A stretch of DNA of 64,000 nt from Pipra filicauda (Eukaryota > Chordata > Aves > Passeriformes > Pipridae): positions 1,409,365-1,473,364 of the forward strand of contig NW_024104320.1 of the NCBI RefSeq assembly GCF_003945595.2, written 5' to 3'. The notes beneath the pieces are model-generated. The model worked only from the letters and a program-made list of their open reading frames with translations. It was not told where the DNA came from and did no database searches. Position 1 is the stretch's first letter. Each line of letters starts with the position of its first letter. This document shows positions 1-11,400 of the stretch, piece after piece. The position numbers were made by a program, and so were the translations under genes.

Positions 1-1020
1 TTTGCTTTTTGTCTTAGTATTGTATGTTAAAGTTTGCATTATTGTGAAGCAATTAGCCTATCGGCTACCCCCACAAACATTAGATAACCCCCGCAATACA
101 AATGCATAAAACACTCTTAAACTCCATTTGGATATTGTGAAGCTTGAGTGACTCCAGTCGCGGGGTGGATTATGTGGGAAAATACAGGGAAAATATCTTG
201 AGTCTAAAGTTATAGTCACATTCTAACGGAAGTTATAACATTAAGGAAATTTTAGGGTGAAACACAGTTGCTTCTTCGAGGAGAGAATGCGGTTGGCAAG
301 CACGGAATCTGTTGCACGGCAGTTCCCCAGGCAACACACCCTGCGGATGCTAAGGGGGAATGACTCGGAGCGGAGTGAAGACACCACGGCCAGGCCCTGT
401 TGTAATCCCCGCAGGAATGGGAACTGGATGGTACCAGGTGGCTGATAAACCGCAGAGCAGCTGTCAACCAAGTGAGAGAGGAAAAGATGCCTTGTTGCTG
501 AACCAGCAACTGTGGCAAAATCGCTCTCCTCAGATGAACCTTGCTCATTATAATCTCATATAATACTGTAATACTGTCACATACCTCCATCCCAAAGTTA
601 CCACCCCTCCCTGAGCACGTGGTCTCTATTTTATTAACTATATCTTTAAGAGCAAAGTGACAGAATTTTACACCAATCAGGAACAAAAGTACGTGTGACT
701 GGAGTCACTCAAGCTCCATATAAGTGTAAAGAAATAATGTAACAGTGAGTTAAAAGGGGGAGATATTAGGCAAGACTCCATCCTAATTTCTGGGATTGGT
801 CAATGGGTTGAACCTGGCTTCTCCCTTCTAGGAAGGCCTTTTGGGGAAGAACTTTATTCTAAGTGTGCTAACTATTATTTCAAGCTTTCCTTGATGACTA
901 GAGTTTGTGTATTGCTTCAGACTTTTTCTTGGAATCAGTTCAGTGTCAACATCAATCCCTGATTGTCACAATCTTCTGTGATCAGTGTATTTGTTAATAA
1001 AGTATGTTATTCCTTAAACT
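1..1020 (+). mobile_element. LTR-like sequence, retroviral promoter layout (tentative)
   Basis: No gene is seen in the first 1.2 kb. The block carries CCAAT at 673-677, a TATA-like ATATAAG at 718-724 and AATAAA at 996-1001, the order expected of an endogenous retrovirus LTR. Clear TG...CA termini and a target duplication were not found, and no gag/pol/env coding is present. A perfect 19-bp inverted repeat lies inside (141-159 and 697-715). It could equally be unrelated AT-rich DNA. Confidence 0.3.
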
Positions 1021-1221
1021 GTTCTGTGTGAGTCCTTCAAGGGCGCTGGCAGACTGCAGCAGTGGGTAAGACTTGACAAAACTGATAAAATACCAAGAGA
1101 GGGCAGGATCCAGCAAGGGGTCTCTCTTTCCAAATTGAAATAAGGGGTTTGGCTCTGACACTTTGCTGGTATCCCTGAAAAGGTTGGTTGACCCACCCTC
1201 CGATACAGTTCAAGAGCAGAT

Positions 1222-1308
1222 AAAGTTCAAGAAGCATTTGGACAAGGCTCTCAGGCTCTCAAACACATGGTGTGATTCTTGGGGTGTCCCGTGCAGGGCC
1301 AGGGCTGG
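1222..1308 (+). mobile_element. CR1 LINE fragment
   Basis: Contains the CR1 3'-region signature AAGCATTTGGACAA, then ACATGGTGTGATTCTTGGGG and TCCCGTGCAGGGCCAG, in sense orientation on +. About 90 bp, 5'-truncated and diverged. Confidence 0.7.
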
Positions 1309-1625
1309 GCGCTGACAGGCTGCTCGGGCTAGAGGAACTTGTCTTTCCTGGGGCGCTGACAAATCAATCATAATAATATTATTTTAAAAAATCAAATATA
1401 AAGGTTTTGAGGAACCCGCCCTTTTATGTGACACTTGGCTAGTGCGAGATCTCTGCGTCAGCTCAGCGCCGCTGAGATAAAAAACCCTCACATTTCCCTC
1501 ATCTGGTATCTCTGGCTGCCTTCAGTTTCAAATTTAATGTCACGGCTAGCACTGCACGGTAATGTGTGAAATCTCGTAATACAATTTAGTGAACTTTGGA
1601 TAAACCAGTGACCCGGACTTCGCCG

Positions 1626-1740
1626 GCTCGGCTCGGCCGGGCTCGGCTCGGCCGGGCTCGGCTCGGCCGGGCTCGGCTCGGCCGGGCTCGGCTCGGCCGG
1701 GCTCGGCTCGGCCGGGCTCGGCTCGGCCGGGCTCGGCTCG
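1626..1740. repeat. GC-rich minisatellite, 15-bp unit, 7.7 copies
   Basis: Perfect tandem copies of GCTCGGCTCGGCCGG over 115 bp, directly upstream of the CCAAT boxes. The near-perfect identity suggests recent expansion or homogenisation and likely length polymorphism. In two frames it produces spurious repetitive ORFs. Confidence 0.95.
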
Positions 1741-1746
1741 CTTCTG

Positions 1747-1782
1747 ATTGGCTCACTGGCCGCACTCTCGCTCTCTGATTGG
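1747..1782 (-). promoter_or_regulatory. Two inverted CCAAT boxes (NF-Y type), 31 bp apart
   Basis: TGATTGG occurs twice, with ATTGG at 1747-1751 and 1778-1782. A spacing of about three helical turns is typical of paired NF-Y sites in TATA-less promoters. Factor binding is inferred. Confidence 0.6.
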
Positions 1783-1817
1783 TGGGTAGCCCTGCCGGGA
1801 GCAGCGCGCTGGCTGGG

Positions 1818-1831
1818 GTTGCCATGGCAGC
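1818..1831. promoter_or_regulatory. X-box-like palindrome (RFX site)
   Basis: GTTGCCATGGCAGC differs by one base from the perfect RFX palindrome GTTGCCATGGCAAC. It lies 36 bp past the second CCAAT box, in the likely core promoter. RFX factors acting through X-boxes drive many cilia and sperm-flagellum genes. Confidence 0.6.
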
Positions 1832-2410
1832 GCGGGACGCTGTGCGGACGCGCGCGGAGGGGTCCGGTCGTGTCCGTGCCCGTGTCCGTGCCCACGTCCC
1901 GCCTCCGCCCGGGAACAGGGTCCGGGTGCCGGCCCTGCGGCCGGGCTGCCCCATCTCTGTCCCCGAGGGCGGTGCCTCCTCGTCCCGAGAGGCTGTGGGT
2001 AATGGGAGAGAGGCTGTTTTCCTCGGCGGAAGAACACGGAGGGGCTCTACAACAACCGTGAGGGTAGGGGGGCACCGCCATTTTCCCCTCAGCAGGGCTG
2101 TGCCCAGCGGGGCAGGTTTGGCTCCCCAAGGGTTTGGCCGCCCTTGGGGCCGGTGAGGGACCCCGGCACGGCGGTGGGGGGAGCAGAGCTCTGCTGCCCG
2201 CCCTCACCTGCCCTGCGGTCTGCGGGACCCGCCTCAGGGCCGGGCAGGGTGCGGGTCGGGGGGTTCGGGGTTCTCCTCTCACTGGCCTGGTCCCGATCGC
2301 TGCCTCCGAGGTGCAGGGGCCAGGCCTTGCACATGTTATCTGTTAGCTCCGCATTCACAAGCTGCAGGGTTCAAAGAGCTGCCCTGCTCGCACTAGAGAC
2401 TGGTTCTCTC

Positions 2411-2560
2411 ACAGAATCAGAGAACAGTTTGAATTGGAAAGGGACCTTGAGGTTCTTTCAGTTTTCAGCCCCCTGCCATGGGCAGGGACACCTTCCACTA
2501 GACCAGGTTGCTTCAAGCCCCATCCAGTCTGGCCTTGAACACCTCCAGGGATGTGGGACA
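2411..2560 (-). mobile_element. CR1 LINE fragment
   Basis: Begins CACAGAATCAGAG and contains GACACCTTCCACTAGACC and CTTGAACACCTCCAGGGATG, the reverse complement of a CR1 3' end. It lies at the right edge of the CpG island. Confidence 0.85.
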
Positions 2561-2578
2561 GTAGAACAAACGTCCTAA

Positions 2579-5338
2579 TATTACAGAACAGCCAACCTGC
2601 TCATGGGATTTGGCATTTGCAGGCTGCAACTGCTACATTAACTGCAAATCTTTCTTTTATCCACTCAGATTTTGGAAATGCTTTACTGTATTTCTGTCCA
2701 AGCCTGTGGTTAAACCTTTAGTTTTAAGACCTGAAAAACAGCTGCTGTCTCAAGTCAGTGGGCCCTGCCTTTGTTAGTCACGGAGAGCTGGTGTCTCCTA
2801 GCAAGACTCCAAACAAAGAAGTAAAAGAAGTAAAAGAAAGGACTCAGTGGCAGCTTGAGTTATGAAGACTGGGGGGAAAAAATCTGCAGTTAGAGTGTTT
2901 ACCACTTGTGGGTTCCTGAGGGCAGATTGCTGCAGAGGCAGGTTCTCTGTGTTTGCTCTGTTTTGTCTCCCCTGGGGTCCCAATTCTCTGTGATGAGATC
3001 AAACACCTCCTTTGCTTTGTGCTCAGAGAAAGGCTCAACCTTTCTTTGTGAGATGGATGGAGTCTTAATACTAGTTACTGAAGACAGAAAAGAGCCTAAT
3101 GGTTGGTTTTTTTTTTTTAATTTTACTTGTTTTGTAAGATTAGAAATTAAAATATTAGAATATGTATTTTATGTCATTTGTAATTTAAAATATCAAGATA
3201 TGTATTTTCTTCGCCTCAAACTTGTCCAGGGATTTACAGCATCCCTACCCCAGAAGAACAAAACTACTTGGAGGGAAAGGATATCTGTCAAAAATAGTGT
3301 GACCAAGGAGCCCATGGCACCTGTGCAGGTGGGTGGGATCTCTGGCTCATAGGAAGGTTTGTTGACTTGTCTCATACCAAATCTGTAGCACCCCAGTTCA
3401 GCCCAGCTTCAGTCCTCTCTGTTTGCCTGTTATTTTGTATCAGAAATTGGGTCAGTGCTAATCAGGGTTTATGTACTGTCATTTATCTGTTTGCTTTAAT
3501 TGATTATTGCAGGATGAAGGATAAACTGTGAGAATCCTTCCCCTGCTCCTCAGACACCAGGAGGTTGGATATGCTTTCTTGGAACTCAGTAGACTTGGGC
3601 TGTCTGGATAAAAGGGAGATTGTTTTTAGAGCAGGAGGCTTCTCACAGGGAACACCAGTCTCCATGGCACAGCTCTCTGCAGGGGCCACTGGGGCACATG
3701 TAGACAAAAAATGTTCATTTCCACATGGAAAGTGGCAGGACACCTGCTTTCCAAATCCTGTGTCCTAATTATAATTCCGTGTTTTCTTCTGTATCTCTTG
3801 TATCCTCTGTACAGAGGGCGGGGAATCACTATAGAGGAAGGACCTGCTGGGCTGCCACACTGCCAAGGCCAGTGTGTATTTCTGGATTTGGAGCCTGACT
3901 TACTGGGGCTGAAAAAATTCCGTGGAGAATTGGGATGTTGTGACCTACTCACTGCAAATTTTTAGTTTTCTTTGTGTCTGATGACAGAATAGAAATCTGG
4001 CAGAGTTATGCAGGAGGGAAGGAAAGTCCCTGGTACCATGTGCATTACATTGTTTTTTCCCCTTAATTTGGCTTTACCTGGCTTACATGGCAGAAATGAG
4101 GATTTTTCTTTTATAGAAGCAGTTGGAGGGAAGGACTCGAGCTTTCAAATTTGAGGAAGGGAATTTTCAGAACTTGGCCGGGCGAGGCCCTGAGCAATCC
4201 TGTCTGTGAGGTTTGCTCTTCTTCAAGCTGGCATGGGACTGGGACTCCTGAGAACCCTCCAACACACACTTTCCTGTGGTTTCTGACTCTTTCAATCAGA
4301 AAAGACAGGAAAGCATTTCTGTGAGGAAGCGGGAATATCCAGGCAAGGATATGTGAAATGAAACAAATAAAGATACAGATTGCAGACTGCACCTTGAACC
4401 GATGGTAAGAGATTTGAATCTGCAGTCCAGAGAGGCCAGCTGGGAGTCAGATATTGTCAGTGAAGTGCTGGGTTGGACAGAGTAAACTTTTAAATATTGT
4501 CTTGTGCAAAAAATATTGTTACCTTCTATGAATATCTGATTTGGAGAGTCTTTGCAGATTCTTTTAACTGGATGTTGCAAAAAATAATTGAAGAACAGAA
4601 TATATTTTCGTAATTGAAAGATCTGGCTGAAGACTTGAGGTCAGTATCTCTGCAGAAATAAGCTTTTCTTTTGTTCCACTCTTTACTTAAGTAATTTTGT
4701 GAATCCATTGTTTCCTGGAAGCAGTGTGTCTCCAGTGAATCTGAAATAAAGATGTTTAAGTGGAGGTTCCTGTAAAAGGCATTTTGCCTCTGTGGTTCTC
4801 CTGTCTCTGTTATAAATCGATTCAGACATACTGAGGCACATACAAGAGAGGAGGTGGAATTTTCTGGCTGAAGCTCAGAGTTGATGCTTCACCATAAGCT
4901 TTGTCTGGTAGAACTGACTTTAAAACCCACTAAAATGCAGCCATCCCCGGGGGGATGTAGCAGTTACTTCAAAGTGACTTTTATGTGCCTGAAAAAGGCA
5001 CAAAGGAAATAAGTAATAGTCCAGAGGTGGAATTTGATAACTCTGAAATGTTTTCAAAGCTGACAGGCATTCTGGAATGATTTGTGAACCACTGTTCTTT
5101 GAAACAAAATGTACTGTCCACTGTTTGTGGAGATGAGGACAGACAGTCCCACCAGAGGCAGAACCTGACTGTAAACCTGATGCTTCATCTCTGTTTTACT
5201 TGCTATGACAGGAGAATGCAGCAGTTAGAATTCCTTTAGAGATTTGCTTCATCAATTGGTAGGAATTGTAAGGAAATGAGGTTTTGCTGTTTATACAATA
5301 CTTCTGTATGTTTTTGGCTGTTTTAATGTTTCTCCCAG
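2579..5338 (+). other. FAM228 5' intron, no gene recognised
   Basis: About 2.8 kb between the CR1 copy and the first coding exon. It contains a T-run near 3108 and AT-rich DNA. No open frame resembles a known protein. Confidence 0.6.
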
Positions 5339-5443
5339 ATTATTCCAACCATGCACAGTGTGAGCAGCTCAGAGACTCCCTGGCTAAAAATAATGACACA
5401 TCTGAGACCTGTGAAAGAACCTGATCAGCCACGGCCTTGGCAG
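5339..5443 (+). CDS. FAM228: FAM228 first coding exon
   Basis: Acceptor ttctcccag, donor CAG|gtgagt. The ATG at 5351 opens MHSVSSSETPWLKIMTHLRP and VKEPDQPRPWQ (31 codons, ends in phase 0). The 12 bases before the ATG are 5' UTR, so at least one non-coding exon must lie upstream, probably in the CpG island. Confidence 0.78.
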
Positions 5444-8400
5444 GTGAGTGACTCCCAACAGTTCTTCAGCTGTAGGTTCTACTGTGAAGGATCACAGGAA
5501 ACCAGTATCTATAACTGGGATCCCAGAGTATTCGGGTGTAATTGGGCTTCTGTATTGGAACTGGCCACCTAATCCCACGGAATTCTGGACAGTATTTGTG
5601 TGTAATTTGGCTTCTGTGTTGGAACTGGCCACCTAATCCCACTGAATTCTGGACAGTGTTCTGGTCTGTCTGTCTGTGCCAGACTGCCGTCCCTGGTATG
5701 TGCCTGAATTCATCTGTGAGCCAGCAGGAGCCTTATGTCTCAGTCTGTCCCTTCTGGGCACACTCAGAAATGGTTATTGCAGTGTATGTTACTTCCTACT
5801 GCTCCATCCCAGTTTGTAGCTTGATTGTGGAACCTGGATGAGGGCCTGATCTTTGTAAAGCAGGTTGGCTTTTTATGCAGACCTCGCCCTTTCTTTACCT
5901 TTTTATCCAGAGGTTCTCCTCAGCACCAGCAAAGAGTGTCACAGCAAATACTTCTGACTGCAGAAGAAAATTATTGCCAAAGATTGGCTAACACAGAAGG
6001 GCTTCTGTTGTGCAAAGATATGAGTGGAGGAATGAAATGGAAGTTATGAAGGGAGGAATGAAAAATAATTATTTGCAAAGTTCTGCAAAATCTGAGATGT
6101 GTTTGTCATGGAGAAGAACAAAGAACTCTGTAAAAAGCAACCAACTCAATGGGTTTTATCAAGCTCTTGCATCCTTTTGAGGCAGCTTTATCGAGTTATT
6201 TGCAGTTTGGTATGTGGAAAAGTTTCCCATAAAACCTGAAACAAGCTTGTGACTAGTCACGGACTCATGGAACAGCCTCAGCTGGAAGGGACCTGGAAAG
6301 ATCATCTGGTTCAACCTTTTTTTGGGAAAGAGACACCAGATGAGGTTGTCTAGCACCCTGTCCAATCACATCTTGAAAACCGTCAGTGATGGGGACTCCA
6401 CCACATCCCTGGGGAGGTTGTTCCAGTCAGTGATTGATCTCACTCTAAAAAATTTCTTTCTTATATTGAGATGAAACTTCAGCCAATGCAACTTGTACCT
6501 CTTACCCCTTGTCTCCTCCCTGTGGCTTCTGGTGCAGAGAGAACCTCCATCCTCTTTGTAGCTGCTCTGTAAGTACTGTGATGAGGCTCTCCCTGAGCCT
6601 GCTCTTTTCCAGGGAGAATAGACTGAATTCCTTCAGTCAAAGGAGACCTAATTCCTTTGGTTCTTAAGGAGTCTTCAGACAGGGATCATCCTGAAGGAAG
6701 ACTTTTCACCTACTCACCAGTGTGTGTTCTGAGTACTTTCTTCTGGTGGTTCTCAGCTGGAGTGATGGCTCTGTCTCCCTGCTGCTGTTACGGTGCTGGT
6801 TTTAGAAAGGATCTGTGATTATGTGAAGTAGATTTGTCAGGTGTAATACAACATACCAGTTGCTTCAAATAGTAGGATGAAAGGGTCTTAAAATGTGCCA
6901 GCAATTTAGATTTCCTCTTCTCATTTGTTTTTGGTGGTTTTTTTAATACTACTTGTCCATTCCTTGCCTGGTCTGATGTATGATGTCCTGCTTATCTCAG
7001 GATAATAAACCTGTTGGAGTGTGGAGCTGGTCAGCAAGGTCAAGACAGATGTGACTGGAAACTACACTGTTTATTGGAAGTAAGAATCAATATTAAGCAC
7101 AGGGAGTAGCAGGCTAATTTTCCATTCTGTGCATCAAATGCATTCCTTGAGTCTGTGCTACCGCTGGCATGGTGGGCTTGTGCAAAAATGCTGTGGCTGT
7201 AGCTCAGTTTTTAAACAACAGAAGAAAGTCACAGCAGGGATGACTTTGAATTCGTCTGTGGAAACCGCAGGAGGAGGCAGCAGGTCAGACAGGTGAAATG
7301 TGAACGTTTCAGCCCTGCCTCTGGCTTAGGCCTGAGTAAAACCAGCTCAGTTGAGGTTTGGGATAACCCTTTGTCATTTGGGGTCAGCTGTCCCAGCCGT
7401 GTCCCCTCCCAGCTCCTTGTGACCCCCCCAGCTTGCTCACTGGTGGGGTGGGGAGAGAAGCTGAGAAAACCTTGGCTTAGTGTAAACACTACTTAGCAAC
7501 AATTAAAACATCAACATTACTCTCATCCTAAATTCAAAACACAGCACTGTACCAGCTACTAGAAAGAAAATTAACTCTATCCCAGCCAAAACTTGGACAA
7601 CTTGTTGCTTGTAGAAGCTGCTGATGGACTCGTGAAGACAAGGTCTCTCTGGTTAACCCACAGAGTTGGTGCAGCCTGATCACAGGGGAGGTACCCCCCT
7701 CATCTTCCCTGCAGGAATTCCATCCCCAGGTGAGAGATGGATTTGGTCCGTATTGCTTGTGCTCCTTGGCTGCAGTGCAGGAGTTGAGTTTATGAGACAC
7801 GTGTTTGGCACAGGTGAGCAACAGTGGCAAGGAACAAGTGGTGTGTGGTCATGGTGAGGAGCAGCCAAGGAAATGTATGGTCTTAACATGTACATTCCTG
7901 TTCCCATTCCAGTTCTTCCAACACTCTTCTGTTGCTACTTATCCCCACTGTTCCGAGCAAGTCTCACAAGGATTTGCCAGCTGGGTTATGGTATAATGTG
8001 CCTTTGAATTCAAAATAATCACTGGTGTTGTGATTAAAGTAAATCTGACTCCTAGTCTGAGTCCTGCTTTTACTTCATGTGGGTTTTTAATGTTCTGTTA
8101 GGTAACACCTGACCAAAGCCGAGACATCATTGCTTCTGTTCAGTGCATCTTGGACAGAGAAAATTGTTTTGTGAGGGTAAGAAGTGGTACCTCTTCTCAT
8201 TTGTTGTGTGCTTTCCTGCATGTCAATGTGTTCTAGTTTCTGGTCAGTGATTTGTGAGAAAATGTTAATTGTCTGTATTCTTGAAAAACTGATTTAGAAG
8301 TATGAGTTTGTGGCCTCTCCTCTGGATATGACTGAAGTAGTAACCCTAAATGTGAATCATAGGTAACTTACCTGCCTGTTTGCACCTAATATTTGCTCTG

Positions 8401-11400
8401 TGGGTGTGGTTAGTTGGTCAGTGAGCAAAAGGCTGTGAGCAAAGGGCAGCAGGGCTGATCTGATTTGATTTGATCTGATCTAGCAGATTGCCAGTGCTGC
8501 AGGGAGAGGGTCCCTCTCCTGCTGCCTGTCTTGCACAGTCTGCTGCTTATCAGCCCCCTGTTCTGCAGTGATTTCAGCTCAATAACCTGATGGGAAAAAG
8601 TGAGTAATTTTCTGCCAGTCTTGCACCACAGTTTCAAAAGTTAAGGGTCTGAATGCCAGGGCTCTTGCAAGTGAGAGGTTGGAAATGAGTGGTGGGAAGT
8701 GGAGAGAGGGAGGAGCACAAAGAAGGGCTGGAAAACAGCCCTCTTGGAGCAGAGACCAGTCAGCCTTCACCTGTGAAACCTTTAATGTGCTTGGCCAATA
8801 ATTTGTATGGTTTTATTTTGCATTTCTTACTTAGGAGGTGGACAGATACCTGAGGCACAATGATTTCCTAAATCTGAGAAAGAAGGAGATCGTGTACAAG
8901 GAATGGCTTAAGGATGTTTTAGAGCCGGTGCTGCAGAAAATTGAGGACGAAATGGGCAGCCAGTCAATCGAAGAAATGCAGAAAAGGAAACAAGAACAAT
9001 TGTCTCAATATTTAAACTACTGTAACAAGAAGGTATCAAGGAGAAGTAAATTTCTGTCATGGAGAGGCTTGCATAGGGAGGGCTTTGGACAAGATCAGGG
9101 GTTTAGCTGCTATTTGCTGTCCATTGAGTAGCCTGGAATTCAGATGCACCTTATCTGTAACTTACCTTTCTTTCCCAAGGACTTCTGCAATGGTGACATA
9201 TGATGTTAGAGCTGTTTAAGTTCACCATCAGATACAAACAATAGCCTTGCTTGGGTCTGAATATTGATGTGTATTTCCCTTTGTGATCTGGATCATGTAG
9301 TGGGAAAAACTGAGCTCTGTCAGCTGAAGTCAAAGGCTGACTGAGCAGGGAGTGGACTGCACTCTCATGTCTCAGAAGTTAAGCTACATCACTACTGCAG
9401 TATGTTGGCAGAGCACGAATGAAATGATTTTGTGGCCTTGGATGCTACTGATCAAGCTTCATAAAAGAAAAAAATGTGGGAACAGGGAGATACAAACAAT
9501 TTTCTTGAAGTCTGTATACAGGCAATAGACCCAACTTTTTGTAGTTCCATGGGTTTTAGTACTCAGAAAAAGTGCAGTCACTGTAGGAAATACTTGTTGG
9601 TTTTCTTCATTTTGCTCTGAATTTCACACCACTGTTGAGTTTCAAATCCCACAACTCAATTTTCTGCATCTCAGGAATGGAAATGTAGAGCAGTAAGAGC
9701 AGTTACATAAAAATGATAATAGTTTATTGAGAGCAGGAATTTGTTGTCAGTGGAAACCACTGCACAGTGGAGTCATGAGACTGTAAACAACCTTCTCAGC
9801 CAGAAATGAAAATGTCATGGAAGCTGCGTTGTTTTAACGAGAGCAAATGATTTCTTTTTCAAAGGCCTGATGTGACAGACCCATGCATTTAAACTGCATG
9901 GAACAACAAAGACCTGAACCAGTCTTACTGCTGATGTCCTAGGATTTAGGATATGTTGGGTGTACTGCACATATCTGGGTCTGCATCAGTCCACTTCCAA
10001 GCTTCTGTGTCAGGTCAGGAATTTGCTGGGTGTCCTCCAAAAGCAATGGCTGATGTGCTGGGATGTGTCCTCCTGGAAGGGAAGCACCAGCACCAGCGAT
10101 CAGCCTCCACCTTTTCCCCTTGCTCTGTGGTGTCTGCTCTATCATCAGCATGTCTGCAGAGCAGGTTGAAGCCCTTCGGAGTTACAGGACAACTTACTTG
10201 CATAAGTTTGCATTGACCGTGGCAGCACATGATACATTTTGCAGAACTTGAAACATTTCTGTAGATATACAGGTTAATATACTGACTTCTGGCTATGTAT
10301 TTTCCCCTCACTCCCTTCTTTTTGTCCATTTGCTCTCTTCCCTGCTATTAGGCTTCTCCTCCTGTTTCCCAGATCTACTGACCTTCCCATGCCTGTGATT
10401 GGTCCATTCCTTCTTTCCATGTCTATTATTCTTCCTCCAGTCTTCTCTTCTTGCTCTCTTTCTCTCTCGTCAACTCTTTTACTCCATCCATAAATCCGTT
10501 TTGCCCCTCTTTCTTCTGTCACACTCCCCACTGCTGTCTCCATCTTCTTGTTGCTTCTGATAATTCCTCCAAGATCTTCACTGCCCTTTGCTTTCCAAAG
10601 CTGTCTTTTCCCCCTTTCCTCCATTCTCCTCCTCTCCTCACTCTTTTTCCAAATCCCTCCATCTCAGTCTTTGTCAGCTCACTCATCTGCCTTTTTCACA
10701 CCATCTGACCTCTCCTCCTTTACCTCCCTTCCTTGACTCCCTGTTCTTCCAAGGACCTGCTCATATGTGGGGGTTTTTGCCTCAAATCTGCCTCCTTTTC
10801 ACTGCCTTTCTCGCTCCTCCTCCCCTCCAGTCCTGTGGCCATGGACTGCAGGTGCCTAACGAGATGGTTGGTCAGAGTGAAGATGGCAGTGTGAGAGTGC
10901 AGCCTGCAAGGAGAGGGGATTCCCCTGCCTGGGTTGCTGCTGTGTTAGCTACAACTCAGCTTCTGGTAGTCCAGGCTATTGTAGGCATTGTGTGCTGCAG
11001 AGAAAGAGACCCCCCTGACTCATTTTGAAGAGCTTTTACTCTGCTTTATTCCAAGGGCTGTGTGAGGGGTAATGCATCGACCACGTGAAGGGATCAGACC
11101 TGGGAGTGCAGCAAAGCACCTCCGTGATCCACTGAGGTCTCAGCAGAGCCTGTAAAGGGGTGATATGTGATAATAAACCAAGGGGTGGCACTAAAACTCT
11201 GCAAATTGAGCTCTATTAGGGCCTGAAGCTTTCCAGGGACAGAAACATGAGATGATGAGTGTGGCTGCTGCTTGTTGTGTGGGGAATTGCCAGATCCTGA
11301 GGAGCAGAGGCCCCTGCAGAGGCAGCATTCACACTTAGCAGTAGAGAAGCCCCACGGTGCTTCCCGAGTGTCTGAGAACAGCACAGGCCCTCAGGGCCTG

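Larger units (their letters stand above)
1590..2330 (+). promoter_or_regulatory. CpG island, probable FAM228 promoter and 5' non-coding exon
   Basis: About 740 bp dense in CpG, in sharp contrast to the AT-rich flanks. There is no TATA box. It holds a GC minisatellite, two inverted CCAAT boxes and an X-box-like palindrome (listed separately). Candidate splice donors for a 5' non-coding exon are at 2058 (CC|gtgagg) and 2064 (AGG|gtaggg). It could also serve a divergent gene to the left of the window. Confidence 0.7.

Noticed and set aside
141..715. Annotation of the 19-bp inverted repeat as a DNA transposon
   Set aside because: No matching target-site duplication flanks the arms and there is no transposase; kept only as an observation.
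1488..2282. 264-codon - strand frame with Ser-Pro-Ala-Glu-type repeats
   Set aside because: Produced by the 15-bp GC minisatellite and CpG island, where stop codons are rare in all frames. It has no family resemblance.
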